Positions 12,053 through 24,009 of a DNA stretch of 64,000 bases are shown piece after piece. Origin of the DNA: Pseudeuparius sepicola (Eukaryota > Arthropoda > Insecta > Coleoptera > Anthribidae); NCBI GenBank assembly GCA_963920635.1, contig OY987301.1, positions 22,362,501 to 22,426,500 of the forward strand. Direction: 5' to 3'. Within the stretch, counting starts at the first letter, position 1. Every line of letters starts with the position of its first letter. The notes under the pieces are model-generated. The model was not told the DNA's origin, did not search any database, and saw only the letters and a list, made by a program, of their open reading frames with translations. Made by a program: the position numbers and the translations under genes.

Positions 12053-13029
12053 CATATTGATTATACAATAACACCATTTCTTTTTTATTGTATATTTAAA
12101 GGGGTGCTCAGTTCTAAGTATTTATTCTTAAATATATTCGTTCCTACATATATGACCGTTAAAAGTTATTAAAATTAATAAAACTTACCATATATAACAG
12201 CAATTATTTTCAATGCACACAAAGTAAAACACCTTCTTACTTATTTTTTGTCGCTCAATTCGCCCACTCACCACTTATTTGTCAGTTAGTTGCTTGCAGG
12301 TGATCGTGTGGCTCTATTGTTTAAAAACAGTACAAATTAAGGTAAGCTAAAAAAAAGTGTACCTACGCACTATGAGAATGTTGATATATTGCTAGTGTGT
12401 GGAAAGGCTCGGAAAAATAATTCTTTAGCGAAAAGCGCAAGGAGACTTATGAAAAAATGTAGGTATACCCTGAATGCACCCTTCCAGATATAGTAAAATG
12501 TTTTCTAGTCTAGAAAATAACTTACTTCAATAGCACCCGCAAGGAAGTACCTAACGGACAGTTTGAAGGCAAACAAGAAACAATATTTGAATTTTCATGG
12601 CCTACCTTTTCTGTATTTAAACGCTCTATCCAATGGTGAAAAAATCCAATGTGGCGGCCCTAAGAAGAACTAAGTTGGCTGTGGTTAATGGAAAAGTTTG
12701 CCACAACTAGAAACCTTATGAAACCTGCCAAGTTTTATTAAATTCGGGTTACCGATGCGGAAGATATGACGTTTTTAAAGATTTCGAGGTTTTTTTTCGT
12801 TTTTAGAGAACGACACATAAAAATAATACGATTTCTCGGGGGACCAAGCTTATAATATCTTTCGAAGTTTCCTCTTTAAAAATCCGAAAAATCTCTTAGG
12901 ACCTTCTTCTCGCTTCCCATAGCGATTTTCCTCGCCCCACTAACCTATTTAAGAATCTTTTTAGACTTGGTCACAGCGGAGAAAATTTTCAGGGGCCCTT
13001 GTACCACCCGACAAGGGAAAAATAAAAAA

Positions 13030-13125
13030 AATGGCTCGCTTAGACTGTGATTAGTTATTTGCGTTAGGTATTTATCAAAACAAACCTGTCTCTATGTTCT
13101 GACGTCATTGGGGTATACCTAATTT
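13030..13125. repeat. Second copy of the 8.1-8.25 kb repeat
   Basis: GCTCGCTTAGACTGTGATTA, TTTATCAAAACAAACCTGTC and TGACGTCATTGG occur in the same order and spacing as at 8155-8235. It is a truncated, dispersed relative of the inverted-repeat element at 7785-8245. Confidence 0.55.
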
Positions 13126-13651
13126 GAAGTTGAGTTTTACCTATAAAAGTGGCTATTTTGAAATAATGCAGCCTCTCCTCAACAGACTCTGGTTAGGCTA
13201 CTGCTACTGGTGACAAGCGCAATGTACACTGACTTTCTCCATATCAATCACACGAGTTTTACAAGGATGCAAACTAACTAACGGAATTTCGTACATAGGC
13301 GGTTTGCCTAAATATTAATCACATTTTGTCATCCAACATGTAACATGTTACAAAATCCATAAAGTTCATTGATGAGTTGCTGAGTTACGAAAAAGGAATT
13401 GACCCACTTCGAAAACACTATTTCCTACTAGCCTACATAGACATTTTATTTTTTTATTTTTCCTCGAATTAACTTCCAAATTTGTCTAGGCGAGAAGATG
13501 CTGATTAATGTCTTCATTGTATTAACGCCACACTTTCACTGTTGCGTTCAGCAAATACATTGAAATCTGGCAGATATAATTATTACTAAATAACACCTGT
13601 ATTGTACATAATGTTCGACCATTACATAAAAAACGAATAAATGTTTCTATA

Positions 13652-13933
13652 CAGGGTTATTGGTAATTCGATACATACCTTTGGAGATGTGATAGGGGAG
13701 GAGGTAAGGAGTAAATTTAATCCAACTGGATTACTTGCACAACACTATGGTCTTATGTTTGGAATGAAAAAAGTCCGGAAACATTTAGATCATAGGAAAA
13801 ATTAAAAAAAAAGTTGTCAAAAATACTTTTAAAAAATTGAGTTTTGCATAATGCATATAGAGGAATAAATTTCCCCCTTACCTCCTCCCCTATCACATTT
13901 CCAAAGGAATGTATCGAATTACCAATAACCCTG
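13652..13933. mobile_element. 282-bp TA-flanked MITE
   Basis: The left end CAGGGTTATTGGTAATTCGA at 13652 mirrors the right end TCGAATTACCAATAACCCTG finishing at 13933. Pairing continues inward for about 70 bp (GTGATAGGGGAGGAGGTAAG against CTTACCTCCTCCCCTATCAC). TA flanks both ends (13650-51 and 13934-35), as for Tc1/mariner-type insertions. There is no coding capacity. Confidence 0.85.
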
Positions 13934-14414
13934 TATTTAGTACTGCTTTCTGTGTGGGTCTTATGTTTTGAAACCTCCCACGTACCCGAAACTTTGATAA
14001 CTTTGACTTTTGTCAAAAATAAAATCTCATGGCATTAAAAATTAAAAAAATCGCATTTGTGTCCAATTTTTTTATTTGTACTGCAATACCTACCTTTTGG
14101 TAAGTTCTTTAATATTCTTGCATCGTCCAATTCATATTTTTAAGTGAAGACTAACTCAGTTTTAATCAACAATGTTGATATCCCCCATTACACATTTATT
14201 GCAAACAATGAAATGCATATAACTACTATTCGAAACAAAAGGAATGGTTCTTAAAGTCATTTATTTAGTTTTTATCTTTATTTTATTAAATAGTGCCTAA
14301 TGCATGAGTTTCCTAATAGCACGTTATTACTACCTATAATCAATACAGAATCTTATACTATTATCTACAAAAAAATTATCCAAACTTAATAAAAAATAAA
14401 GGATCACTTAACTT

Positions 14415-14835
14415 TTCAACCTCATTGCGAAATTGTTACCTATAATAAAGTGTCATTTAATTGTAAGCAGTCCGCTCGTTTTGAACAACGATAATATTCT
14501 CTATGTAGGCTGCAATCAAGAGTGCACACAGCCTAGCAAAAGAAAAATAAAGGTCTGTAAAGTGCAGCAACGATGGGCGCGGTCGGCCTCATGGATGGGT
14601 GACAGGGCTATTTAATTTTTTTTTGAAAGTTTATACTGCGTACACCTGTTTTGCATAATAAAACTTATTGTTTCTCGATTTCAAAAAATATATAATGTGC
14701 CCCTGGGCGCTTAAGTTTGTTTTTATAACTCACGTGGTTTCTTTGCCTCGGCCTTGTATGCCCCGGCAACTGAATTTCGCATTCGTTATAAAAAGTTGAA
14801 GTTCTAGTGCCTTCGTATTCCTATATTTCACTTTT
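14415..14835 (+). repeat. Repeat with 5S rRNA-like module, copy 1
   Basis: Direct diverged copy of the unit at 17190-17590. Shared blocks: CATTGCGAAATtGTTACCTA at the start, a middle part resembling the 3' half of 5S rRNA (14561-14603), AATAAAACtTaTTgTTTC, AAAAAATATATA, a TTTTTATAACTCAcGTgGTTT arm, and a mirrored GTTATAAAAAGTTGAAGTTC arm. The 5S-like module includes GCAGCAACG, GGGCGCGGTC and ATGGATGGGTGAC, which correspond to the internal control region of 5S rRNA. This suggests a 5S-derived SINE or a 5S pseudogene carried by a repeat. The comparison to 5S is from memory of the family sequence. Confidence 0.5.
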
Positions 14836-14999
14836 CTTTTCAACTAAAATAGTTCATATAAAAATTGTTGTTAGTACCTATATCTTCAATGATCACCATG
14901 AAAAAGAAAAATACTATAATGTACCCCTCTAATAAAACTTGACCTCAATTCCCAAAAAAAAACTCTTTTAAGAAGCCATGGCTATTATAATATATCTGC

Positions 15000-16020
15000 A
15001 GCAATTCAATCGCCAGATCAAAGTGGTACGTTAACCTCTGCATTTTTCTACACGCGAAAATTGCTCAATTTCTCAGTGTCCTTCATTAGTCAAATTCGCA
15101 ATTCGCAATTCGATCACCCACATCGATATCTAACATCGTGTGACCAAATTTCAAAATGCCATTGCATAGACCAAAACGTTATTTATCATGTCGTATACTA
15201 TCAATCTCAATGCCTGTAGCGTCCCCACTATAAACAATAACCATAGGGTACCCACCTCTATTTCATAAATTTCGAGCGCATACCTATTTGCAATTTACGT
15301 CAATCCTAGATTAATTGGAAATTCTTTATAGCCGTCAAATAACAATTGTTATTAAAACATGAAATTGTTGAGTTTATTTTTATGCAGATTTATTGTGAGT
15401 CATGTATTTTATACACTTATTACATGCGAAAGGTACTGAATCGTTTCAACACAAATCTGATGATGACAGACATTCTTTTGAAGTTTTGTAATGCTTTTCT
15501 TGAAATGGCAAAGAATAACTCGAGGAAGCAATAGTGCCAATTTCTTAGATAGAATGAGTGTTCTATATAGAAGTATTATAACTGATTTAATTATTTCAAA
15601 AGATCCGTCATTATTCAAACTAACGCAACACTTTATTTTCTAAAAATAAGGCATAGAATAGTTATTGAGTTTTCCACTAAAGGAGAGGTGCCATTTTAAA
15701 GTAATGCAGAAAACTTTTTCTGAAAAGTAGGTATTATTATTATTTATTATTTAGACTAATTTTGTGATAAAATGCGGAAAACGACATCTGGTATGTGGCT
15801 TCTGTTGCAAATGTTCAACATTTTGATAAAGTTCTGCATAGAACATTGAATTTACGCCTCTATTCTCACTTTAATGTTAGAATCCTTTTTGTATAATTAG
15901 AGCAGACATTTTCCTTCAGGTAACTTCAAAGGACGTACCTAATAAAATGGTGATATATCGCACAATTCAAGCATGAAGAATGTAAAAAAATAAATTTCTG
16001 TTTAAAGAACGTAAAATACA
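15000..16020. other. Gene-free stretch
   Basis: AT-rich sequence between repeats. Open frames on both strands near 15346-15618 are short and overlapping, with no recognisable domain. Nothing else was identified. Confidence 0.35.
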
Positions 16021-16029
16021 AAAAAAATC

Positions 16030-16350
16030 TACAAAAAAAAAATAGTACCCCCCCACAACCTTCCCAAATGACAAACATGTGGCAACGCCGCAGCGGGATG
16101 GTTCAATAGGTCTATGCAGTCTAGCAATCGGCTATTCTGAAAAACTTTTCGGCACTTTGGCTTTAGTTTCTCTTTTAATAATGAACGCAGTAACAAAATA
16201 ATATACACATAAGTACAAGTCCTACTTATAAGTAGTATTCCTGGTGACCACAAATAATACAGCAAATTCGGGCAAATAGAGAGGACTGCATTTGTTGGAA
16301 GTCGAATTTTTGTGGGAATTTTTCGCAAAGTGCACCTTCAGGCAAACGAT
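16030..16350 (-). repeat. Dispersed repeat, copy 2 (inverted to copy at 3 kb)
   Basis: The reverse complement of this stretch follows the repeat at about 3040-3470 block for block, including TTTGCGAAAAATTC, AAAATTCGACTT and CCGCTGCGGCGTTGCCACAT. The spacing differs by indels, which points to an old repeat. Function and class are unknown. Confidence 0.6.
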
Positions 16351-16828
16351 GATTATCTTCACTCTTCACTTAATGATCAAATTTACAGAAAAGTATAGAG
16401 AAAGGAAGAACAGAAAACTGAATGTTCCACTTTATGGCAACATTGGATCTAGAAAATGCATATTTTCTATTTTCGAAAAATACACATTACAGCAAATTTG
16501 TTGGCACTCAATATTCGAGCATTATTATTATATGCTATTTGGGTTAAATTGTAACCCCTTGGTCTTCCCAAAACTTATGAAGCCGGTATTATGTTATCTA
16601 GGGGAACAGGGCCATAATATCCAACTTATACATGGATTACGCTGGTTATTACTTCCACATAGTTTTCAACACTGTTAAAAAATGTTTCTACAACTATATA
16701 GGAATGTTTTGTTTTTGGTCACCTCTGTAAACTATTTTATTTATAATACTTAGGTAAGTAAAAAGTAACTTTTTTTGAAATCGGCAGTGAAGGTCTCAAA
16801 ATAAAAGCTCAGGAATCGGCACTGAAGT

Positions 16829-17051
16829 CAGTGGCGCACCAAGGGGGGGGGGGGGGGCAGGGTCCTCGCCCCAAAAATTATCGAGGGTGGTATCGTAGAT
16901 GTATACTGTCCTCTATGCGACTCTCGGCAATCATTTTCCCAATCCGAGACCTGGCCTGGAAATTTCTTTTAATCATAAAATATTTTGTATGCAATACGTA
17001 AAACTTTTTAAGTTGCCCCCCCCCTAATCATATTTTCTGGGTGCGCCACTG
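16829..17051. mobile_element. 223-bp hAT MITE
   Basis: The inverted ends are CAGTGGCGCACC (16829) and GGTGCGCCACTG (ending 17051). Perfect 8-bp duplications of ACTGAAGT lie at 16821-16828 and 17052-17059. A run of about 14 G starts at 16843, with a C run near 17018-17026. The interior has no coding potential. The target length and CAGTG-type terminus indicate hAT. Confidence 0.85.
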
Positions 17052-17189
17052 ACTGAAGTAATCCATTATTGTACGATTTTTTCACTAAGTAGGCCTTGAC
17101 GAGATGTAAACATCAAACGTCAGACGCGGAGCTATCGCCCGTCAAAGGTGACCAAATATTCAAAACCTGTCCAAGGGCCATTAAACTTT

Positions 17190-17590
17190 TCGTACACATT
17201 GCGAAATAGTTACCTAAAGCGGTGCAATCTTTCAGTATAAATATTTTATTAGGTTTGAATATCAATCTATTTTTCATGGAGGCTGCACAACAGGCAGCAG
17301 TTTGGAGTTTCTGTTGGGAAGCGCCGTGCCTCGCCATACTTGACATAGGTAGAGCGATCGTCAAAGTCAAGCAACGCCGCGCGTAATCGGTTCATGGACG
17401 GGCGATCCCTTGTGATTATTTTTTAAACTAATAAAACATTTTTTCCTATTTAAAAAATATATAGTATTTACTTCGGCACTGAAGTTCTTTTTATAACTCA
17501 TGTAGTTTATTTTCCTAGGCCAGAGGCCTCGGCAACTAAAGTCCACATGAGTCATAAAAAGTATAACTTCAGTGCTTTGGAACATAAATA
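17190..17590 (+). repeat. Repeat with 5S rRNA-like module, copy 2
   Basis: Direct relative of 14415-14835. The 5S-like part (about 17331-17408) reads CGCCATAC, then GATCGTCAAAGTCAAGCAAC, then TCATGGACGGGCGATCC. This recalls the CCATACC start, the GATC...AAGTTAAGCAACG box and the TGGATGGGTGACC box of 5S rRNA in the right order, at about two thirds of the normal length. Downstream is a long hairpin: GCACTGAAGTT at 17476 pairs with AACTTCAGTGC ending at 17574, including TTTTTATAACTCATG against CATGAGTCATAAAAA. It is not a working 5S gene. Confidence 0.5.
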
Positions 17591-17599
17591 ACTATTACT

Positions 17600-19700
17600 T
17601 TAGCTAGTTTGGCTTTATTTACAGTTCACACGACATGTCATGTCGGTTACTTTACCACAAAATAAAATAAGTACCAAACCTCTTAACATTCACTAATCTT
17701 TGATTACATAAAGTATAGAAATTTGTCGGAAATTTGTCGCAAACATAGCTTCCCCTACAAAAAAAAACAATCGAAAGATACAATATCTTAGCTTTGTCAA
17801 AGGCAACTAGGTAGTAACCGAACGCTAAAAATTCATTTCCTTGGAATATTTGGATTCTGTTCTAATATTTGACAACGTCGCGTTCGTCGGGCGCTTCTTC
17901 CCTCGGTCTGAGCTTGAATCCCTCGTTTATTGAATGGATTTTGGGTATTATTACCCCAAAAGTATCTAGAAAATGGCTTTACGTCGTTCGGTTTCATCTG
18001 ACGCTAACTGTACGACGCACCTAAATAATTAATAACTTAACAATAGGTTGTTATTTAGAGTTGGATTGGATCGCAATATTATTTTATGTTGAGTAGATAC
18101 CTACTACGACTGTAGTCTTACATTAATACAATGGGCAGCATGCAATATTTAAGCCGAATAAACATTTACTACCCTTATGTCCAGCGTTGCATTCTGGAAG
18201 CACTTTAGAATAAAAGTGTTCTGGGAACTTTATAAAAAGTAACCCCTTCGCTATTTCGGTATATTCCATAATAACATTTTTTTGACAATCCATTTAAGAA
18301 AAGAGTATCTTATGAATCACTTGACATATACAGATTGGCACAAAGTTCTAGACTAAAACATGGATAATATTCAATTTAAAACAGTTTTTCAAAGGCGTAC
18401 GTATATCGTATATAGTTCAGGACCAATATTACAAAACAATAATCCATCCTTCAACAGTATTAGGTTATGAATAAATTGATGAATAATTACATTAATTTAT
18501 AATTACTAATAAAAACGGTACGTATGTATAGGTATGGCTCGCCCTAGCTACAGTGCCACATTTTAAACATTTGCCGCAGAAATAGGAATTTGTATAAATA
18601 AAACAAAAAACGATATCTGTAAATCGATCAGTGTGAAGTGCAACTAGGTATATAAGTTTTACTACAATACATATTAAATAATGTAGGTATTATCCTTTCA
18701 TAGTTATGGGTCTTTTATTGAAATTAGGATTACTTGGTTGGTATTGTTATTGTCGGTTCCAAATAAGAGTCCATCTAGCTCGTATAACCACTCGTTTTGT
18801 ACCAAATATTTGTTCCAACTATATAACTTTAAACGACTATTCTATTTATGAGACGACGGCTTCGTTGAAGTAAATAGTTAACACCCCCAAATTTTTCTAA
18901 AAAAAACGGTGATTACCTACTTCTCCTAGCTTCTTCATCTCCGAAGACTCGCAGAAGAAGAAGACTCTCCAGCCGCACCGGCGCGCCGAAGCGGGGTACG
19001 TCGAACCCGCCTGGAATGTACCTATTTTACGTAGTTTGATGTGATTACTGAAGACTTTACGCCGGATAAAAAATGAAGAACTGCAATCCGGCCGTCTGTT
19101 GCCGCACAATTTATTCTCGGTAATGAATCACGGGTAGATGGGGCTCTGGGTTTTTATGTCGACCATCCCATGATTAACTCTGGGCCTGTAATGGGTTTTC
19201 TTATGGGATAGGCGAGAATTTCAGGAGCACGCGCTTAATTAACGTATATGAAAAGGCCGCGTTTTTTATTCAGGGTAAAGCCATACATCGTCTTTTCAAA
19301 TGCGAACAAAAGCTTCTGAGTTATGAATGTCGAGGAAACGGAATAATATAATAATAATAATCCCCATCCCCACACTGTTTCAAAATATGCTAGCCCAGAA
19401 TCAACTAAAGATTTGTGCAAGCTAGAGTGGAGTTACCTCTTTCAGCTTCATCACTTGCCAGAAGATTACATATGTACAAATCAATAATTCCAGATTTCTT
19501 CATGGCCATCGAAATTATTGTAATGCGATTAAATTATAATATAGGTAAAATTAAATAATAATATAGCTTTAAATTTCATGGAGAATGAAATTATTCAGAA
19601 CCAAAAAATCTTTAAAAATGTGAATGCCTTAGAATTACCTGAAAATTATGTAAATTTAAATGGAATATGTCAAAGTATTCAAAAACTGTTACACTATTCT
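17600..19700. other. Gene-free stretch
   Basis: AT-rich non-coding sequence. A GC-richer spot around 18970-19015 has no exon support. No inverted ends or target duplications were recognised. Confidence 0.35.
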
Positions 19701-19717
19701 GACAATTGCTCTTATTT

Positions 19718-20160
19718 CCAGGGATAATATCCCTAGTATCTAGTGTATCTATTATTGAGAATACCTTTCATTAATTTTACGAATTATGATCCCAAAGCTT
19801 TAAAATCGCGACTGCACAACAGGAGTGGTATTATTAGGCATACCCTGAGTTGTATTTAGGAAGATAATTTAACATCTGCAAATAATTTAATTATTAAGTG
19901 AGTAGGCGTAATTTGACAACCAAACTCCTTAGGAATATATTAAGTAAAAAAATTATACCTAAATATTATACCTTCAGTAATACATTTAATTACTATTAAA
20001 TTTGAAGTCCATTTGTCACCTGCGGTTTTGAATATTCCACGATCAAATTGTTAGCTGAAAGTGTATCATTTAGTCCTATATTAAATTTGGTAATGTCAAG
20101 AAGTTATCAGGTTGTCAGTTTTAGTTACCACAATAATAAGCCCTCTTAATTTGCACAGCG
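19718..20160. repeat. Diverged copy of the 52.4-53.1 kb element
   Basis: This matches 52470-53030 in order: GAATACCTTTC, ACGAATTATGATCCCAAAGC, CGACTGCACAACAGGAGTGG, TATTAGGCATACC, AAGTCCATTTG, AAATTTGGTAATGTCAAG and AGTTATCAGGTTGTCAG. It lacks the tRNA-like segment found in the other copy, and its outer inverted ends are poorly preserved. Confidence 0.6.
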
Positions 20161-20369
20161 TAACATTAATTGTATCTTCCCTAAATGTTTTTGACCCTGT
20201 ATCTTTAAAAGTATAACCTTATAAATAGGCTAGTTTATTGGAAAAAGTTACTTTATTAAAAAAATTAAAAACACACTTTTTCTACTTTGAGTCTTACCTT
20301 TCGAGCAAACTTTTTAGTTAATTTTTCAGAAATACACTGAAATACAAATTTCGCATGAAGCCATGACAC

Positions 20370-20650
20370 ATAAGTACAAAAAAAAATGCCTAGAGGACAT
20401 TTTTGTTAACAATAAACCAAATCTACATAAAAAATCAATACATTTTATTACTATACAAGGTGATTATTTTGTTTCTAAAAACAATAGTACTAATTACACA
20501 CTTCTACGCCACTGGTTGTTCAAGGTGTTTGATATTAACAGGTTTTATGCTAACCTATTCCGTGATAACGTGTACCAAATTTGACTTAAATATCTCAACT
20601 AGTTTGGTAAATATTCAGTAAAGTCCACATATTTTTTATTGTAACGTTAA
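20370..20650. repeat. Partial copy of the 22.9-23.9 kb MITE family
   Basis: AAAAAAATGCCTAGAG, the CTACGCCACTGGTTGTTCA block, a GTGTACCAAATTTGACTTAA block and a TAAATATTCAGT tail parallel the right half of the inverted-repeat element ending at 23888. A related fragment sits at 42756-42800. It is truncated and non-coding. Confidence 0.5.
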
Positions 20651-20779
20651 CATCCTTTATGAGGCCCTAAAAAGATAAACTGTATTTTTGTGAGAAATGC
20701 GGTTATTTTTTTAAAATCTATCAGCTGTTACAGTTAGGTCCTTTAAAAGTAAACCACCGTGTATATCTGCGCAAGTGCA

Positions 20780-20810
20780 TTTGCTTTCCAAATTGCATTT
20801 GGAAAGCAAA
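20780..20810. repeat. Short perfect hairpin
   Basis: TTTGCTTTCCAAA at 20780-20792 and TTTGGAAAGCAAA at 20798-20810 form a perfect 13-bp stem around a 5-base loop. It is isolated, with no gene nearby and no T run to suggest a terminator. Confidence 0.6.
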
Positions 20811-20829
20811 CGATTACTTCGGATTTAAG

Positions 20830-22930
20830 CTCTGTCTGGTTGTCAGTGACATTTAAGCCGAGAAGATGGATTAATATAAGCTCGGCGTTATTTATGTTCA
20901 GGAATTTATGTGCTTATCTACTTAGGTATATCTAGTTAAAAATTAATTTTTACCAAAGCCCCATCTTTTTCTGACGTAATATAAAGGAAGATAAGTATAT
21001 AAACTCAATTGAACTTTGAACGCCTGTGTTTTCCTCTTCGAAAATTGCCCCAGACAATTACCGCAGATTGTAAAGCAATCAATGCCTACTTTTCTGCAAC
21101 CGCAACTATCTTGCATCCTTTTAAACACGTGAAGGATACTGTAGTTCAGTAGTCACTGCGAAGCAGCATTCTTGGTTATGGTTATGGTAATTGAAGCCAA
21201 ATCATTTTGAGTTTCTCCATCCCCATTCTCGTGGGCTTTTCTTGTTTCCTCCACCATTTTTTAACTTGATAATATGTTTAAAAGTAGTGCGCACGACTGG
21301 AGAGGGAAACGCTCAAAGTGTGGTTTGGTTTCAGTTACTAGCTACAACCAAACTACTAACGCAAATTCCAGATTTCCATGAATTCTTTCCTTTTTTACTC
21401 CCGTTTTTACTCCCTGGCATTTGGCCCCTAATTATGAAGAATATCTAATTACCTTTCCATTAATCTTAATTGATTTTATAATTAATGTCCAATTTAATCA
21501 GATTAGTAAATTCGTGTCCCCACGGTGTTTTTTTTTCTTGTTTTAATATTATATTGTTGCGGGGCTAAATTTCTGGTTCTTATTACGAGTGTTCTTAATT
21601 TGAATATGAAAGCGTCTCGACTTGAATATGGAAAAACATGAGAAAGCGGAAAAGTTCCCAGCCCCCAGACATTCGAGAGAAACAGCCCAAATCTAATTAT
21701 TCCTACTTCAACCCCCCAATTATTCACCATGTCACCTTTCCGCTTCGCCTCGCTTGTTAGCTCAACTCGAAAAGCCCAAAGTTTCCAAAAATAATACCGA
21801 GAAGCAGGGATTCGGAAGTTGTATAATTTATGGTTGAAATTGTTTCCAGTAACAAAAACGCTTTTCATCCTACCTAATGGAAATTTCTCGTTCCACCCGC
21901 GTCCACGATCTGATTGTGATGTTCCAAATTAAAGCACGAAATATAGTCTAAACTGCATTAACTGACGGATATTTTGAAACGCCCACGGCTCATCCTTAAA
22001 ACAACAAGTTTGGAAAGGTTGGCAAGGAGAGAACATATTTATTATTCGTCCTCATTTGGGAACGCAACCATGGAAACTGTCGCATTGTTATTCAGAGTAT
22101 CTCTCGGCATATTATTCGACCTTAAAATTGACCGTGCTCATCCGATAGCCAGCGCGGTGTAGGTAATCGAAATACAAATGAGCTGGAAATAGGGAAACTA
22201 ATACGAGGGCAAAATTTCTGGTATCTGAGGCCTTCAAATTGAACGTGCATATCGACTCATCACGTAATCGAAATACACTAGGTAACTAGAAATAACGCAG
22301 TCGCCACAATAGGCAGCTACAGATGATGGATGGCAGTGTGATTTCTTAAAATGATACAGGATGCTTCGCCAACTGGCTATTCTGCTGAGATGATAAATTA
22401 TATAAAGAGACGTGACGGAAACAAATCGATTAGTGTTGCTTTTTTCTAGAAATCCAAAGGCAGTGAATTTGATGATTGTTTAGAGATAATAGCAAGAATT
22501 CCTTAATGTTGCACGCATTAACAAGAAAGATGATAATTAACTTTTAATGGTTGTACGATAATACAGAATCCGATTCTTTTATGTATTATAGAAGCTCACC
22601 AGATCGTTTATTTACTGTTACGAAAGTATTACATTATAATTTTTTTTTAATAAAGAACAGCTTTTGTTGAACATCTTTAAATTTTTTCTGTCTTCTAATT
22701 TAATTCCGTAAACCCCGTTTTAAAGAGGTGTACTTTTAGTAAAAGAACCATCAAATTATAGAGGCAAATATAAATCGACTTATCTCTTTAGTTTTGCGGT
22801 CGTATTAAACATAGTTACGTAATAATTTGGTAAGAAATCAGCTTTATTCTAAGATACTTCAAGAGGTGCTAGGTGCTAGAAAACCATAAAATATGACTAT
22901 TTTGTGGCATAATTTCTCATTCACAGCCGT
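20830..22930. other. Gene-free stretch
   Basis: AT-rich DNA. A frame at 21503-21868 on the minus strand and a few shorter ones show no known motif and no splice-site support. Nothing assignable was found. Confidence 0.35.
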
Positions 22931-22945
22931 TTTGTTTTAGAGATG

Positions 22946-23888
22946 CAGGGTGTTTAAATATTTAAAAAATATTTTAACGTATTCAAAGGAAATTTCGTAC
23001 ACAGCATGCATTGATCAAGTGTCACAAAAATGTGATAATACCAAATTGCCCAAATGGTCAGTGCCGGAGATATGGGTATTCACTACATTTGTTTTATCAA
23101 GAAAAATACTAATACGGTCCTGTACAGAATGTTCCATTGTGCACTTTTATAACTTTTTTACTTTAAGTAAAAATCCTCAACATTTTTTTGCACCTGCAAC
23201 TGTTTCACGGCAAATTTTATTTTTCGGACATTACTCGTTTTTGCCAGAAGAATATATTTAATTTCAAGATATGATACCTTCAGATTTCCATTTGACCAGA
23301 GGATATTAAACAAAGTGTTATGACCGCGAAAATTAAAACTTGCCTGTGAAAAACTACTTTTGTGCGAACTTAAAAAAATATTTATTTTTATCGACGATTT
23401 AACTTTCGTTTTAAAAATATATGTAGCAAAATAATAGTTGGCCACTAATTATATTATTGTTTTGTTAAACTACTATACCATTTTAGTTAGTTCTTGTCAG
23501 TACTGGCCAAATAAAAATTTAAAATGTCATTTTTTAATGAAATAATTTTATTTTTGCATTCTAAAAAAGCAATAAAAAATAATCAACCAATTTCCTGTTG
23601 AAAATATAGCAGATACAAAAAAATGCCAAGAGATAGTTTTTGCTTAAAATAAAAAAGTATCCAAGTGCAAAAAAGAAAATTCTCTAGAGGATCGTTGTAC
23701 TTTCCTGGATAAAACAAAATGTAGTCTATACCCATACCTCCGCCACTGGTTACTTGGGGAACTTGGTATTATCACAACTTGTGACACTTGATTAATGCAT
23801 GCTGTGTACCAAATTTCGTTTGAATATCTTTAACGGTTGGTAAAATAAAAAATAAAACGTTAACATTTTTGAGAATTTCAACACCTTG
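22946..23888. mobile_element. Inverted-repeat MITE with about 150-bp arms
   Basis: The left end CAGGGTGTTTAAAT at 22946 mirrors the right end ATTTCAACACCTTG finishing at 23888. Arms continue inward: GTGTCACAAAAATGTGATAA and GGTCAGTGCCGGAGATATGG on the left correspond to TTATCACAACTTGTGACAC and CCATACCTCCGCCACTGG on the right. The central part is AT-rich without a transposase. The arms are about 75-80% alike by eye, so the insertion is old. Confidence 0.7.
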
Positions 23889-24009
23889 TATCTCGAAAAC
23901 GAGGCGGCTATGGCTATGGATAAAAAGCTATTCCACAAATTACTTATAATTTATGATTTTCCAACGCCTGTTGAAGTGTCCTAGAAAAAAACTGAGTCAT
24001 CCTGTATAT

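Noticed and set aside
16292..16678. 128-codon + strand frame
   Set aside because: No recognisable domain; overlaps a dispersed repeat and has no splice or start context.
14561..17408. Functional 5S rRNA genes
   Set aside because: Both modules are too short or diverged and lack the paired 5' and 3' ends.
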